DNA of 38,720 bases from Methanobacteriota archaeon (GTDB lineage: Archaea > Halobacteriota > Methanomicrobia > Methanomicrobiales > Methanoculleaceae). Made by a program: the position numbers and the translations under genes. Every line of letters begins with the position of its first letter. Position 1 is the first letter of the stretch. The notes beneath the pieces were generated by a model. The model had not been told where the DNA came from and did no database searches. It saw nothing but the letters and a program-made list of their open reading frames with translations. This document shows, piece by piece, positions 1 to 7,726 of the stretch. The stretch covers positions 5,268 to 43,987 of the forward strand of contig JAENZF010000002.1 of the NCBI GenBank assembly GCA_016841385.1. The letters are read 5' to 3'.

Positions 1-106
1 TATGGGGCTGCCATCCCGGGTGGACGGGGAGCAGACCCTGTTGAATACGTCCTCTCCCGGATATATGAACCCCCTACCGTGCGGGGAGAAAGTGAACGAT
101 CCCGGA

Positions 107-179
107 GCACCACCGGTGCCACGCAGCCTGCAGACCCCGCCCACATATAAAGGACCCACACAGAAGGGCGTAGGCGCCC
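107..179. repeat. Two GC-rich hairpins of the dispersed hairpin family
   Basis: Positions 107-119 form a perfect 5-bp stem (GCACC/GGTGC) with loop ACC. Positions 166-179 form GGGCG/CGCCC with loop TAGG and are followed by GATCGCC. The GCACC/GGTGC stem recurs at 3497, 3537 and 38352 with different loops, which places these with the dispersed hairpin elements described below. Confidence 0.5.
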
Positions 180-295
180 GATCGCCTTCTTCGGCAACCA
201 TTCCTATGCGGAAGCCCGCGAACCCGGCCCATATGCGCGATACGGAGCCCCCGAACTCGGACGACCACCGGCCAGGCGTCGCACGAGCATCTGAC

Positions 296-418
296 CGGCG
301 CTCGGGCTCCGGTTCTACGAACCGTCGCACACCGCACCTCCGGCGCTCGGGCTCCGGTTCTACGAACCGTCGCACACCGCACCTCCGGCGCTCGGGCTCC
401 GGTTCTACGAACCGTCGC
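296..418. repeat. 45-bp tandem repeat, 2.7 copies, each with a hairpin
   Basis: Units start at 296, 341 and 386. The first two are identical at 45 bp and the third stops after about 33 bp. Each contains a perfect CGGTTC-TAC-GAACCG hairpin (310-324, 355-369, 400-414) preceded by GCTC and followed by TCGC. The same architecture appears at 3581-3606 and 38369-38390 with different but still complementary stem bases, so this is a local amplification of the dispersed element. Confidence 0.85.
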
Positions 419-785
419 CATTCACACCCGATACCGGCCGGCCGTGCTGCTTGGACACTTCCGGCGATGCCTGACATCAGCCCATCTGCGTCGCCAGGTG
501 AAGGGCGGCCCCCCATAAGATCCAATACCTCCATGCCATGCCCCGATTGAGGCGAGGCCTGATCTAAAAACCCAAATTCCCATCCCGGCTTCGGGAACAA
601 AGAGGCAGACATAAACCACATGCTGCTATACATAAAAAGGAGTGAGGGGCAATCATGAGATCCGTGGAGCCTGCGCACAACCGGACCCCGCGGCACACCC
701 GATTCCCTCAATCGCCATCTCAGCCAAGGCGTATCGTTCAATCAGCCTTATTGAAATAGCAAAACCAACAAGTGGGATAGGTAAA

Positions 786-1328
786 ATGGAAGAGTCTGAC
801 AGCATCAAAGACCCGAACAAGTACCAGAAGTTCAAGAAAGTAGATGGCGCCACCTACCAGCGGGTCAACCAGTTCCTGCGCAAACACACCCACATCACCG
901 CCCGCGAGTGGGCGATCGCACGCCTCTGCGCAGACTTCAAGACCACCAGTGGCTCGGAGATGACGTTCATCGGCGAAAACCTCCCTGAACTCTGCCCGTT
1001 CATGGTCGACTCCTACACCCCGCAGGCGGTCAACCAGGCAAGGAGTTCGTTCAAGAAGAAGGTGAAGAAAGCAGGAGCCACGTTCTTCTACGGGGCCATG
1101 TGTGGCTTTTTCACTGCAGAAGAACTCGACGAGATCCTCTTCGAGGCGAGCGAGGTCGCCCGGTTCCTGCTGGAGGTGGAAGGGACGAGCCTGAACCTCG
1201 ATGACGAGATCGACGTCGAGGACCGGATCACCGAGGTGATGCGGGGCGTGGCCGAGGCGGCTTCGGTCATCTTAAAGTCCAGGCCCGGCCAGGAAGAGGA
1301 GAACCCGATAGAGGGGGAGGACGCATGA
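786..1328 (+). CDS. DUF5806 family protein
   Basis: A 180-residue soluble protein that I recognise as the DUF5806 family of methanogens and haloarchaea; no biochemical role is known to me. The conserved core is visible: VNQFLRKHTHITAREWAIAR near residues 25-45, then IGENLPELCPFM, then YTPQAVNQARSSFKKKVKKA and GAMCGFFTAEELDE, followed by an acidic C-terminus. The frame is open upstream to a GTG at 642, but the stretch before 786 is Pro/Ala-rich and unlike the family, so I chose the ATG at 786, which follows an AT-rich promoter-like stretch. Its stop overlaps the next start (ATGA at 1325-1328), so it is translationally coupled to MobB-MoaE and then GlmM. No membrane segment or signal peptide is seen. 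Confidence 0.85.
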   Translation: MEESDSIKDPNKYQKFKKVDGATYQRVNQFLRKHTHITAREWAIARLCADFKTTSGSEMTFIGENLPELCPFMVDSYTPQAVNQARSSFKKKVKKAGATFFYGAMCGFFTAEELDEILFEASEVARFLLEVEGTSLNLDDEIDVEDRITEVMRGVAEAASVILKSRPGQEEENPIEGEDA

Positions 1329-2080
1329 AGATCGTTCAGATTGTCGGCCGCTCAAACACCGGGAAGACCACATTCATAAAGAGCCTGATCGGAGCACTCT
1401 CCACACGCGGGACCGTCGGAGCGGTCAAGCATGTGGGGCACCACGGCTTTTTGCTCGAGCCCGGAAAAGACACCACCGTATACTATGAATCGCATGCTGC
1501 TATATCCAGCGGGGTCGATGAAGAGAAGTCGGTCATCATCAGGCGCGAGAACGACCTCGACTCCACCCTGGAGATCCTCTGCAATGCCGGAGTCGAATAC
1601 GCCATACTCGAGGGGTTCAAGTCCCGGCCGTTCCCGAGGGTAGTGATAGGCGACCTCCCGAGCGGGAACGTCGTGCTCCGGAACCCCACCGTCGACGAGG
1701 TGATCGCCGCACTTTCAGAGTTCGAGGAGTACTATACCGTCGAGGGGCTGGTCCGGGAGCTGAGGCGCGAGTGCGGCGTCTCGCATGCCGGGGCAGTCCT
1801 CACGTTCAACGGGCTTGTTCGGGAATGGACCGGCACCGAGCGGACCGAATACCTGGAGTTCGACGAGACCGTCGACGCCCTGACGGAGAGCATCCGAAAA
1901 GAGATGGAAGCAGTCCCGGGGATCATCGGTGCACGATTCTACCACCGGAAAGGACGGCTCTATGCCGGAGAAGATATAACCTATCTTGCTATACTTGCAG
2001 AGCACAGAGAGGAGGCGTTCGCCGCCGCCGGCAGTGCAATCGATAGGCTGAAGCGGGAGCTACACGACGTGGAGAAGTGA
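1325..2080 (+). CDS. MobB-MoaE fusion, molybdopterin biosynthesis
   Basis: A 251-residue two-domain protein. Residues 1 to about 120 are a MobB-type GTPase domain with Walker A GRSNTGKTT (8-16), which in the family helps load nucleotide onto molybdopterin. Residues from about 130 on are a MoaE-type domain, the catalytic subunit of molybdopterin synthase, with AGAVLTFNGLVRE, FYHRKGRLYAGE and LAILAEHREEAFAAA. The C-terminus stops at LKRELHDVEK, where bacterial MoaE continues into a PxWKxE segment carrying a second active-site lysine, so that lysine is absent or shifted. This fits the tungsten/molybdenum formylmethanofuran dehydrogenase and formate dehydrogenase needs of methanogens. It overlaps DUF5806 by 4 nt and glmM by 4 nt, implying one operon. 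Confidence 0.88.
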   Translation: MKIVQIVGRSNTGKTTFIKSLIGALSTRGTVGAVKHVGHHGFLLEPGKDTTVYYESHAAISSGVDEEKSVIIRRENDLDSTLEILCNAGVEYAILEGFKSRPFPRVVIGDLPSGNVVLRNPTVDEVIAALSEFEEYYTVEGLVRELRRECGVSHAGAVLTFNGLVREWTGTERTEYLEFDETVDALTESIRKEMEAVPGIIGARFYHRKGRLYAGEDITYLAILAEHREEAFAAAGSAIDRLKRELHDVEK

Positions 2081-3465
2081 CGGAGATGCGAAACGGAAAA
2101 CGGATGTTTGGAACAAACGGTGTGCGGGGCGTGATCGGAGAGATGATGACACCGGCCCTCGTCCTCAAGATCGGCGCCGCGCTCGGATCGATGAGGAAGG
2201 GCACCATCGCGGTCGGCAGGGACACGAGGACGTCCGGCGAAGCCCTGGCCCACGCCCTCAAGGCCGGGCTCCTGATGACCGGGTGCGACGTGGTAGACAT
2301 GGGCATCCTCCCCACGCCGGCCCTGCAGTATATCATAAAGACCAACCGGTTTGCCGGCGGCGCGATGATCACCGCATCCCACAACCCGCCCGAATACAAC
2401 GGCGTGAAGATCGTCGAGGCCGACGGCACCGAGATGTCAGACGACGAGATCATCCGGCTCGAAGACCGGTTCTTCGCCGGCGAGTTCAACGTGGCCCCCT
2501 GGGACGGCGTCGGCGCGGAGGCCGCCGCACCCGACCGGATCGAGGAGTACATCGAGGCCGTCGTGGGGCACTTCCCGACGGGCATCGGCGAGGGCATGAC
2601 CGTCGTCGTCGACCCCGGTTCCGGCCCCGCGGCGCTCACGACCCCGATCATCCTCTCAAGGATGGGCTGCCGGGTCCATACCATCAACGCCCGGCTCGAC
2701 GGCACCTTCCCGGGCCGGATGCCCGAGCCGACCCCCGAAGGGCTGCAGCCCCTCTCGGAGATGGTCATTGCCACGGGTGCCGATTTTGGGGTGGCGCACG
2801 ACGGCGATGCTGACCGGGCGGTCTTCGTCGATACCAAAGGGCGCTATATAGAAGAGAACTACGAGTTCGGTCTGGTCGAGGACTACGTCTGCGGCAGGAA
2901 CGGTGGCGGACTCGTCGTCACCCCGGTCGCCACCTCCCGGCTGATCCGGGATATCGCAGAGAGACACGGATGCACCGTCGACTACACCCCTGTCGGGAGT
3001 ATCTACGTCGCAAGGAGGATGATCGAACTGATGAGCGAGGGAAAGAAAGTCTCGTTCGGGGGTGAAGGAAACGGCGGCCTGATCTACGCCGACCACCAGT
3101 TCTGCCGGGATGGGGGCATGACCGCCGCCATGATGGTGGCGGTTCTCGCAAGCCATAACGGCAGGAAGCTCTCGGATATCCTCGATGAACTCCCTGCATA
3201 TCACCTGATCAAGGAGAAGCACCACGCCAGGAACCCGTCCGCGCTGGTCCGCACCGTCGAAGAGGCATTCTCGGGAGAGACCATCGAAAAGATCGACGGA
3301 ATCAAGATCGTCAGGGACAATGCCTGGGCTCTGGTGCGGGCATCGGGCACGGAACCGATGATCAGGGTCATGATCGAGGCAAAGGACCCGGGCGTCGCGG
3401 ATGCCATGTACCGGGAGATCATGCAGGTTGTGACGGGTGCGACGGGCCGAAGGGCCGGAGCATGA
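2077..3465 (+). CDS. glmM: Phosphoglucosamine mutase / phosphohexomutase
   Basis: A 462-residue alpha-D-phosphohexomutase that interconverts glucosamine-6-phosphate and glucosamine-1-phosphate (possibly other hexose phosphates), feeding UDP-N-acetylhexosamine synthesis. All four signature sites are present: catalytic TASHNPPEYNG with Ser101, metal loop DGDADR (Asp242, 244, 246), sugar loop GGEGNGG (328-334) and phosphate loop RASGTEP (421-427). Length matches archaeal GlmM/ManB. I chose the GTG at 2077 because a GGAG lies about 5 nt upstream and it overlaps the previous stop (GTGA); the ATG at 2086 has its GGAG too close. GlmM and phosphomannomutase cannot be firmly separated by sequence in archaea, so the substrate is inferred. 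Confidence 0.9.
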   Translation: MTEMRNGKRMFGTNGVRGVIGEMMTPALVLKIGAALGSMRKGTIAVGRDTRTSGEALAHALKAGLLMTGCDVVDMGILPTPALQYIIKTNRFAGGAMITASHNPPEYNGVKIVEADGTEMSDDEIIRLEDRFFAGEFNVAPWDGVGAEAAAPDRIEEYIEAVVGHFPTGIGEGMTVVVDPGSGPAALTTPIILSRMGCRVHTINARLDGTFPGRMPEPTPEGLQPLSEMVIATGADFGVAHDGDADRAVFVDTKGRYIEENYEFGLVEDYVCGRNGGGLVVTPVATSRLIRDIAERHGCTVDYTPVGSIYVARRMIELMSEGKKVSFGGEGNGGLIYADHQFCRDGGMTAAMMVAVLASHNGRKLSDILDELPAYHLIKEKHHARNPSALVRTVEEAFSGETIEKIDGIKIVRDNAWALVRASGTEPMIRVMIEAKDPGVADAMYREIMQVVTGATGRRAGA

Positions 3466-3496
3466 GAAATTCGAAGAGTTTCGAGCCGGAACAGGA

Positions 3497-3690
3497 GCAC
3501 CGCAGGTGCGGGTGGTCAGGCAGGCATGAACGCCTCGCACCTAACGGTGCTCGAGCTCCGGCTCCCACCCTTCGGGTGCTCACGCTCCGGTCCTGCGGAC
3601 CATCGCGGCTCGAAGACCTTCGGTCTTCTCAAGCTCCGGGCGTCCCGTCCGTCGCACCCTTCGGCCCGTCGCACCTCACCCCTCACAAAC
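3497..3690. repeat. Cluster of five short hairpins, dispersed element
   Basis: Directly after glmM lie consecutive perfect hairpins: 3497-3509 (GCACC/GGTGC, loop GCA), 3537-3550 (GCACC/GGTGC, loop TAAC), 3566-3578 (CACCC/GGGTG, loop TTC), 3589-3601 (GGTCC/GGACC, loop TGC) and 3612-3628 (GAAGACC/GGTCTTC, loop TTC). They are joined by GCTC and TCGC linkers. The tail near 3640-3680 repeats a CCGTCGCACC motif also found at 38385 and 322. Stems vary while pairing is kept. No protein-coding sense is apparent. Confidence 0.8.
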
Positions 3691-3817
3691 GGGATCGAAC
3701 CCATGAAGTCTTCTATTCGGAGTGCTCCAGGGGACTCTTGTCGTCCACCATATCCCCAATATTTACGAGGATCTCTCTAAATCCCATTGAAAAACATTCT
3801 TGTGAGAGGGGCGCAAT

Positions 3818-3848
3818 CTATATATCCGATAATGGATATGCATGATGC
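3818..3848 (+). promoter_or_regulatory. TATA box and dyads before the solenoid gene
   Basis: An archaeal TATA-like stretch (CTATATATCC, about 3818-3827) sits in an AT-rich island. It overlaps a perfect dyad ATATCC-N6-GGATAT (3822-3827 and 3834-3839), followed at once by an odd palindrome GCAT-G-ATGC (3840-3848). The transcript would start near 3848, about 28 nt before the ATG at 3876. The dyads are candidate repressor sites; the regulator is unknown. Confidence 0.5.
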
Positions 3849-3875
3849 AGAACCCACGGGAGAGCGCTGATCAAA

Positions 3876-6800
3876 ATGGATGGAAAACTACAGATAAAAC
3901 AGAAGATCAACTCCGCTATCTCTTCTGGCGATCTGCGTGAGCTTGAAAAGGTAGTTTCAGACATATCGGAGACCCAGACCAGGAAGGAGAAGAAATCACT
4001 CTACGAGCAGATGAATGCCGCCCTGGTTGAAGCGGCGTTCGACGAAGGCCAGCCCGAACTCTTAAGCCAGCTCGTCGAACCTACCAGAGAAGAGATATTC
4101 ACCCTCGCCAGGCGTGCTGCCGTGCTCTATAGTGAGAACAAGGATGAAGCATGGTTCTCTGCAATATTTACCCTGGTCGACAAACTCGACCGTAAGAGCC
4201 ACCAGTCCGATATCCTCGCCGGGATCTCACGCGACCTGGTCCAGGCCGGGGTCGATACCGGCGACATCCACTATATTGAGAGAGGAGGAGAGGCCTTCGA
4301 TAAGATCAGCATTCGCAAATACCGCTCGACAATCCTCTCCGAGATCATCCCGCTCTTCATTCGGTACGGACAGAAACACCGAAACGTCGATATCATGCAG
4401 TATGCTCTCCAGATGCTCCCCGAGATCGGCGACATATCAAGACAGTCACAACTCCATGCCGACGTGGCCCGGGCAATCGCCGGTTCCGGCATCGAGTCAG
4501 GCAACATCAGCCTGGTGATCAGCGGGCTTTCGAGCGCTACCGAGATCAACCAGAAGATCCGGCGCACCAACTCGATCGCCGACATCGTAGACGCCGCCTG
4601 GAAATCCTCGTTGAAGAAGGAGATCTCCGACATCGAGCAGATCATAGACTCCCTCCCGGACATCCCCGAAGAACGGCTCACCGAGGTTCTCGCGATCCTG
4701 ACCGAGCAACTCCTCGACCGCCAGCGGGACAAGAAACAGATATACACCAAACTGCTCAGGATCGACGACGAAAAGGCGTGGGCGGGTCAGACCCTCGTCC
4801 TTGAACTCCTGAAAAAGGCAGAGCGGAGCGGCGAGCGCTGGTTCCTTGAGAAGGCGTTCGAGTTCAATGCCCGGCGCGTGGGGGAGACCCAGCTGCCCAT
4901 CGAAGAGATCGTCCTCTCCGGGATCGCGGTCGTCGAGAAGAGCGGCAACCCGACCATCCTCCTCGACATCACGCCATTGATCGACGAGTCCTGTGACGCC
5001 ACGAAGGCAGCCCACCTCTACCGGCAGATCACCGACGCACTCTCACGGATGGGCGACTTCTACCACGCGATCGAGGTCATGAAGAAGGCCAGCAGCAGCG
5101 CCCAGAGGATCAACGCCCAATTTTTCGATACCAGTGTCCGCCTGATCAAGGAGGGTGTCCGGCGTGACGAGATCAAACTCGTCCGTGAGAACATCCTCGC
5201 CACACTGGATATCGAGATTGCCGACTCGCTGGTACACCAGGCGGTGACCGACTTCTGCAAGGAGTACGACTTTGACGAAGTCATCAGGCACATACCAGCC
5301 ATAAAGGAACTTGCTGGATCGCACCGCGCACAGGACCCCCTGCTCCTCGAATGCAACACCATCCTGATCGAGCGAGGGTTCGTCCGCCAGAAAGACCCGT
5401 CGGCCCTCGTGGATCTGGTGAGCCAGATCGGAGAGCAGGCCCTGCGCGAGCTGGCAATCTCGACCATCGCCGTTGAGATGGCACGGATTGGCGTCGCCCG
5501 GAAAGACCGGGATCTCCTCCGGCATGCGACCGGGCTCACCTGCGAGATCATGGACCAGCAGGCACGGGCCGAGGCGATGGGCGGCATCGTGGATCAGGCA
5601 GCCGTACTCGCCGTCGAGGACGGCGACCTCGACCTGCTCCACGGGATGCGGGTCCTCTCCACATCCCTGCTGGAGCGGGAATACTGCCTCTTTGCGATGG
5701 GCAAAGTCGTCCACGGCCTGATCATGTACGGGATCGAGCAGCTCTCGCTCCAGGCGCTGGATGAGGCCGCCCAGATCCTCTCCCAGGTCACCGACCCGTC
5801 CCTGCAGCGGCAGCTGGCCGATCCCCTCATCGAAGGCTACGTCCGGGTCGGGAGCCTGCAGGCGGCAGACCAGCTCTCCCGGGGAAAAGCCCGGATCTTC
5901 GACGGCATGATGGAGCCGTTCGAGATCGCGCTCGCTCTCCTCCAGACCAGCACCTCGCACGAGGAGATCTCGATCAAGATAGCAAGCTACGTCGATATCA
6001 TGCTTGAGTACACGCAGGTCTACAGAAGCCCGATCTTTGCGGTCCCCATGACGTTCTTCACCCTGGAGATCGAGGGAGGTTACGAGCGGACCGCCATGAT
6101 CCAGAGGATCCTCACCTTCTTCACCAACTACACGAAGGAGTTCGACTCGGCCGATCCCTACGAAGTGATGGCGTACCTGCTCGAGGGGATCGAGGGAGGA
6201 GCGGCGGCACAACCGGTACTCGAGTTGATGTACCGCCTCTTCGAGCACACCACCGACGTCTATGCCCGCTACTCCGGGATGTACCGGATAGTGAGCGCCT
6301 ACTCGGTCCTCGGCAACGAAGAGCGGGCCGAGACGATCATCCGGAGGCTCCATGAGACCATCGGTACCATCTCCGATCCGTCCATCCGTGCGATCATGCT
6401 CTCCGACCTCGCCGGACTCATGGCCGGGATCGACCACAGCGCAGCCAGAGATTATCTTGCCGAGGCGCAGGGGGCGCTTGAGTTCGTGGGGCCGGAGCGG
6501 GAGGCATTCGTCAGGAAGAACCTGATCTACGCCGCAAGAAGCCTCAGCGCCGTAAACCGGCAGGAGAAGGACATCGACTGGGCGATTGGGCAGGTCGGCA
6601 GGATCGAGGATCCGGTCGAGTACGTGGACGCCCTGGCAGCGGTCTTTGACATGGTCAGCGAGCCTGCACAGAGGAAGGAGATCCTCTCGGCAATGTGCCA
6701 TACCGTGGTCAGCATTCCTTCCCCCTACATCCGGCTCTCGATGCTCTTTGACGTGGCGCAGTTCGCCGAGATTTACGGCGACGAAAAGGAGATCGACGAA

Positions 6801-7442
6801 CTTCTGGAGGGTATGGCGAGAACCGCCGGTTACGTACAGATCCCGTTCATCACCGCCATGACGCAACAGCGGATGGCCCAGATGCTCTTCTCGTTCTACC
6901 GGGCGAGCGGCAAGCCGGCCGCCCAGCAGCGGGCTGCCGACATCGTCTCCACCATCGACGACGACAGGATCCGGTACAGTCTGACGGTCCAGCTCGAGCA
7001 GGTCATGCCCCAGTCCTGGAAGAACACAGTCTACGGCAGGATCCTCGACTGCCGCGACAAGATCCGGAGCGGCGATTACACCACAAAGGACATGGTCACG
7101 CTCGACCGGGCGATACGGGCGGCACCTGACCGGGCAAAGCGGGCGACCTACTACACCGAACTCTACCTCATCGCCAGAAACGCAGGACAGCATGAGGTTG
7201 CAGACAGGATGCTGCTCTGCGCGCTCGAAGAGGCGCGGATCATCAGGCCGCTCTCGCGACGGGCCTTTGTGCTCGGTGATATGGCGTGCCGGATCTATGC
7301 AGAGCGCTACGAAGACCGGTCGAGGGAAGTCCTCGACATGGCCGTGAGCGAGGCCCTCAACATTCGCGACTCGACGCTCCGGGACGAAGTCTACGACGAG
7401 CTGGATATGTCCATGCGGATCATCCAGGAGCACTGGCTGTGA
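3876..7442 (+). CDS. Large alpha-helical solenoid protein, unknown function
   Basis: A 1188-residue protein I cannot assign to a named family. It is almost wholly alpha-helical, with 35-45-residue helix pairs containing motifs such as AARDYLAEAQGALE and VADRMLLCALEEA that resemble degenerate TPR/HEAT repeats. There is no signal peptide, membrane segment, Walker motif or metal cluster, so it is probably a cytoplasmic scaffold. Recurring phrases of the type LxxIAxxLVxxGVxxGDxxxL suggest one repeat family along the whole length. The start has a GGGAG 13 nt upstream (3858-3862) and its own TATA box. Its stop overlaps the GTG of the acylphosphatase, so the two are probably co-translated. Base composition resembles its neighbours, giving no sign of recent transfer. 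Confidence 0.85.
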   Translation: MDGKLQIKQKINSAISSGDLRELEKVVSDISETQTRKEKKSLYEQMNAALVEAAFDEGQPELLSQLVEPTREEIFTLARRAAVLYSENKDEAWFSAIFTLVDKLDRKSHQSDILAGISRDLVQAGVDTGDIHYIERGGEAFDKISIRKYRSTILSEIIPLFIRYGQKHRNVDIMQYALQMLPEIGDISRQSQLHADVARAIAGSGIESGNISLVISGLSSATEINQKIRRTNSIADIVDAAWKSSLKKEISDIEQIIDSLPDIPEERLTEVLAILTEQLLDRQRDKKQIYTKLLRIDDEKAWAGQTLVLELLKKAERSGERWFLEKAFEFNARRVGETQLPIEEIVLSGIAVVEKSGNPTILLDITPLIDESCDATKAAHLYRQITDALSRMGDFYHAIEVMKKASSSAQRINAQFFDTSVRLIKEGVRRDEIKLVRENILATLDIEIADSLVHQAVTDFCKEYDFDEVIRHIPAIKELAGSHRAQDPLLLECNTILIERGFVRQKDPSALVDLVSQIGEQALRELAISTIAVEMARIGVARKDRDLLRHATGLTCEIMDQQARAEAMGGIVDQAAVLAVEDGDLDLLHGMRVLSTSLLEREYCLFAMGKVVHGLIMYGIEQLSLQALDEAAQILSQVTDPSLQRQLADPLIEGYVRVGSLQAADQLSRGKARIFDGMMEPFEIALALLQTSTSHEEISIKIASYVDIMLEYTQVYRSPIFAVPMTFFTLEIEGGYERTAMIQRILTFFTNYTKEFDSADPYEVMAYLLEGIEGGAAAQPVLELMYRLFEHTTDVYARYSGMYRIVSAYSVLGNEERAETIIRRLHETIGTISDPSIRAIMLSDLAGLMAGIDHSAARDYLAEAQGALEFVGPEREAFVRKNLIYAARSLSAVNRQEKDIDWAIGQVGRIEDPVEYVDALAAVFDMVSEPAQRKEILSAMCHTVVSIPSPYIRLSMLFDVAQFAEIYGDEKEIDELLEGMARTAGYVQIPFITAMTQQRMAQMLFSFYRASGKPAAQQRAADIVSTIDDDRIRYSLTVQLEQVMPQSWKNTVYGRILDCRDKIRSGDYTTKDMVTLDRAIRAAPDRAKRATYYTELYLIARNAGQHEVADRMLLCALEEARIIRPLSRRAFVLGDMACRIYAERYEDRSREVLDMAVSEALNIRDSTLRDEVYDELDMSMRIIQEHWL

Positions 7443-7726
7443 GGACGATCGAGATCAGGATCTCGGGAAGGGTGCAGGGCGTCGGGTTTCGTGCATGCAT
7501 CAGAAGGATCGCCACCAACCTCGGCGTCGGCGGTGAGGCGATGAACCTCCCTGAAGGGACAGTGCTCATCACCGCAACCGGCGAACCCGTCATCCTCGAC
7601 AAGTTCGTCTCCATGCTCTACGGGTGCCCCCGGGTCGTCATCAGGGACCTTATCCAGCAGGAGATCCCCCTTGCCGCCTACCCCGAGTTCACCATCCAGC
7701 GGGGCAGTTACCAGTACAGCACATGA
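7439..7726 (+). CDS. acyP: Acylphosphatase
   Basis: A 95-residue acylphosphatase, a small cytosolic ferredoxin-like fold that hydrolyses the carboxyl-phosphate bond of acylphosphates. The signature loop GRVQGVGFR is at 10-18 with catalytic Arg18. The second catalytic residue is probably Asn36 in EAMNLPEGTV, where the family usually reads VxNxxDGxV, so the strand after Asn is slightly divergent. I start it at the GTG overlapping the preceding stop (GTGA, 7439-7442); the longer upstream frame only shadows the solenoid gene. Its 3' end runs 19 nt into the convergent cas1-like gene. Confidence 0.88.
   Translation: MRTIEIRISGRVQGVGFRACIRRIATNLGVGGEAMNLPEGTVLITATGEPVILDKFVSMLYGCPRVVIRDLIQQEIPLAAYPEFTIQRGSYQYST

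Larger units (their letters stand above)
1..785. other. Non-coding, hairpin-rich intergenic region
   Basis: I see no convincing gene in this stretch. The long open frames across it follow the low-complexity GC-rich repeats and encode Arg/Ser/Gly/Thr-rich peptides with no recognisable fold. It holds a GCACC/GGTGC hairpin with a 3-nt loop (107-119), a GGGCG/CGCCC hairpin (166-179) and a 45-bp tandem repeat (296-418). TATA-like stretches lie at 144-151 and 625-635, and an AT-rich stretch at 748-760 could serve the gene starting at 786. The left edge may contain the 3' side of an upstream gene that cannot be identified. Confidence 0.6.

Noticed and set aside
296-418. CRISPR array
   Set aside because: Units are directly adjacent 45-bp tandem copies with no unique spacers between them.
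2-550. Open frame of 182 codons at the left edge, and its opposite-strand partner at 74-421
   Set aside because: The frame runs through tandem GC-rich hairpin repeats and encodes low-complexity peptide with no family likeness or ribosome-binding site.
655-759. 34-codon ORF after a TATA-like stretch (625-635) upstream of DUF5806
   Set aside because: Possible leader peptide, but the composition is Pro/Arg-rich, the GGAG is 13 nt away, and nothing supports translation.
3691-3703. tRNA T-arm-like GGGTTCGATCCCG on the minus strand
   Set aside because: The flanking bases do not form a 5-bp T-stem around a 7-nt loop, and no acceptor, D or anticodon stem can be found in the neighbouring 80 nt.
5043-7433. 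796-codon open frame antisense to the solenoid gene
   Set aside because: A shadow frame from GC-rich codon bias; composition is Asp/Val/Leu/Arg/His-rich without recognisable motifs.
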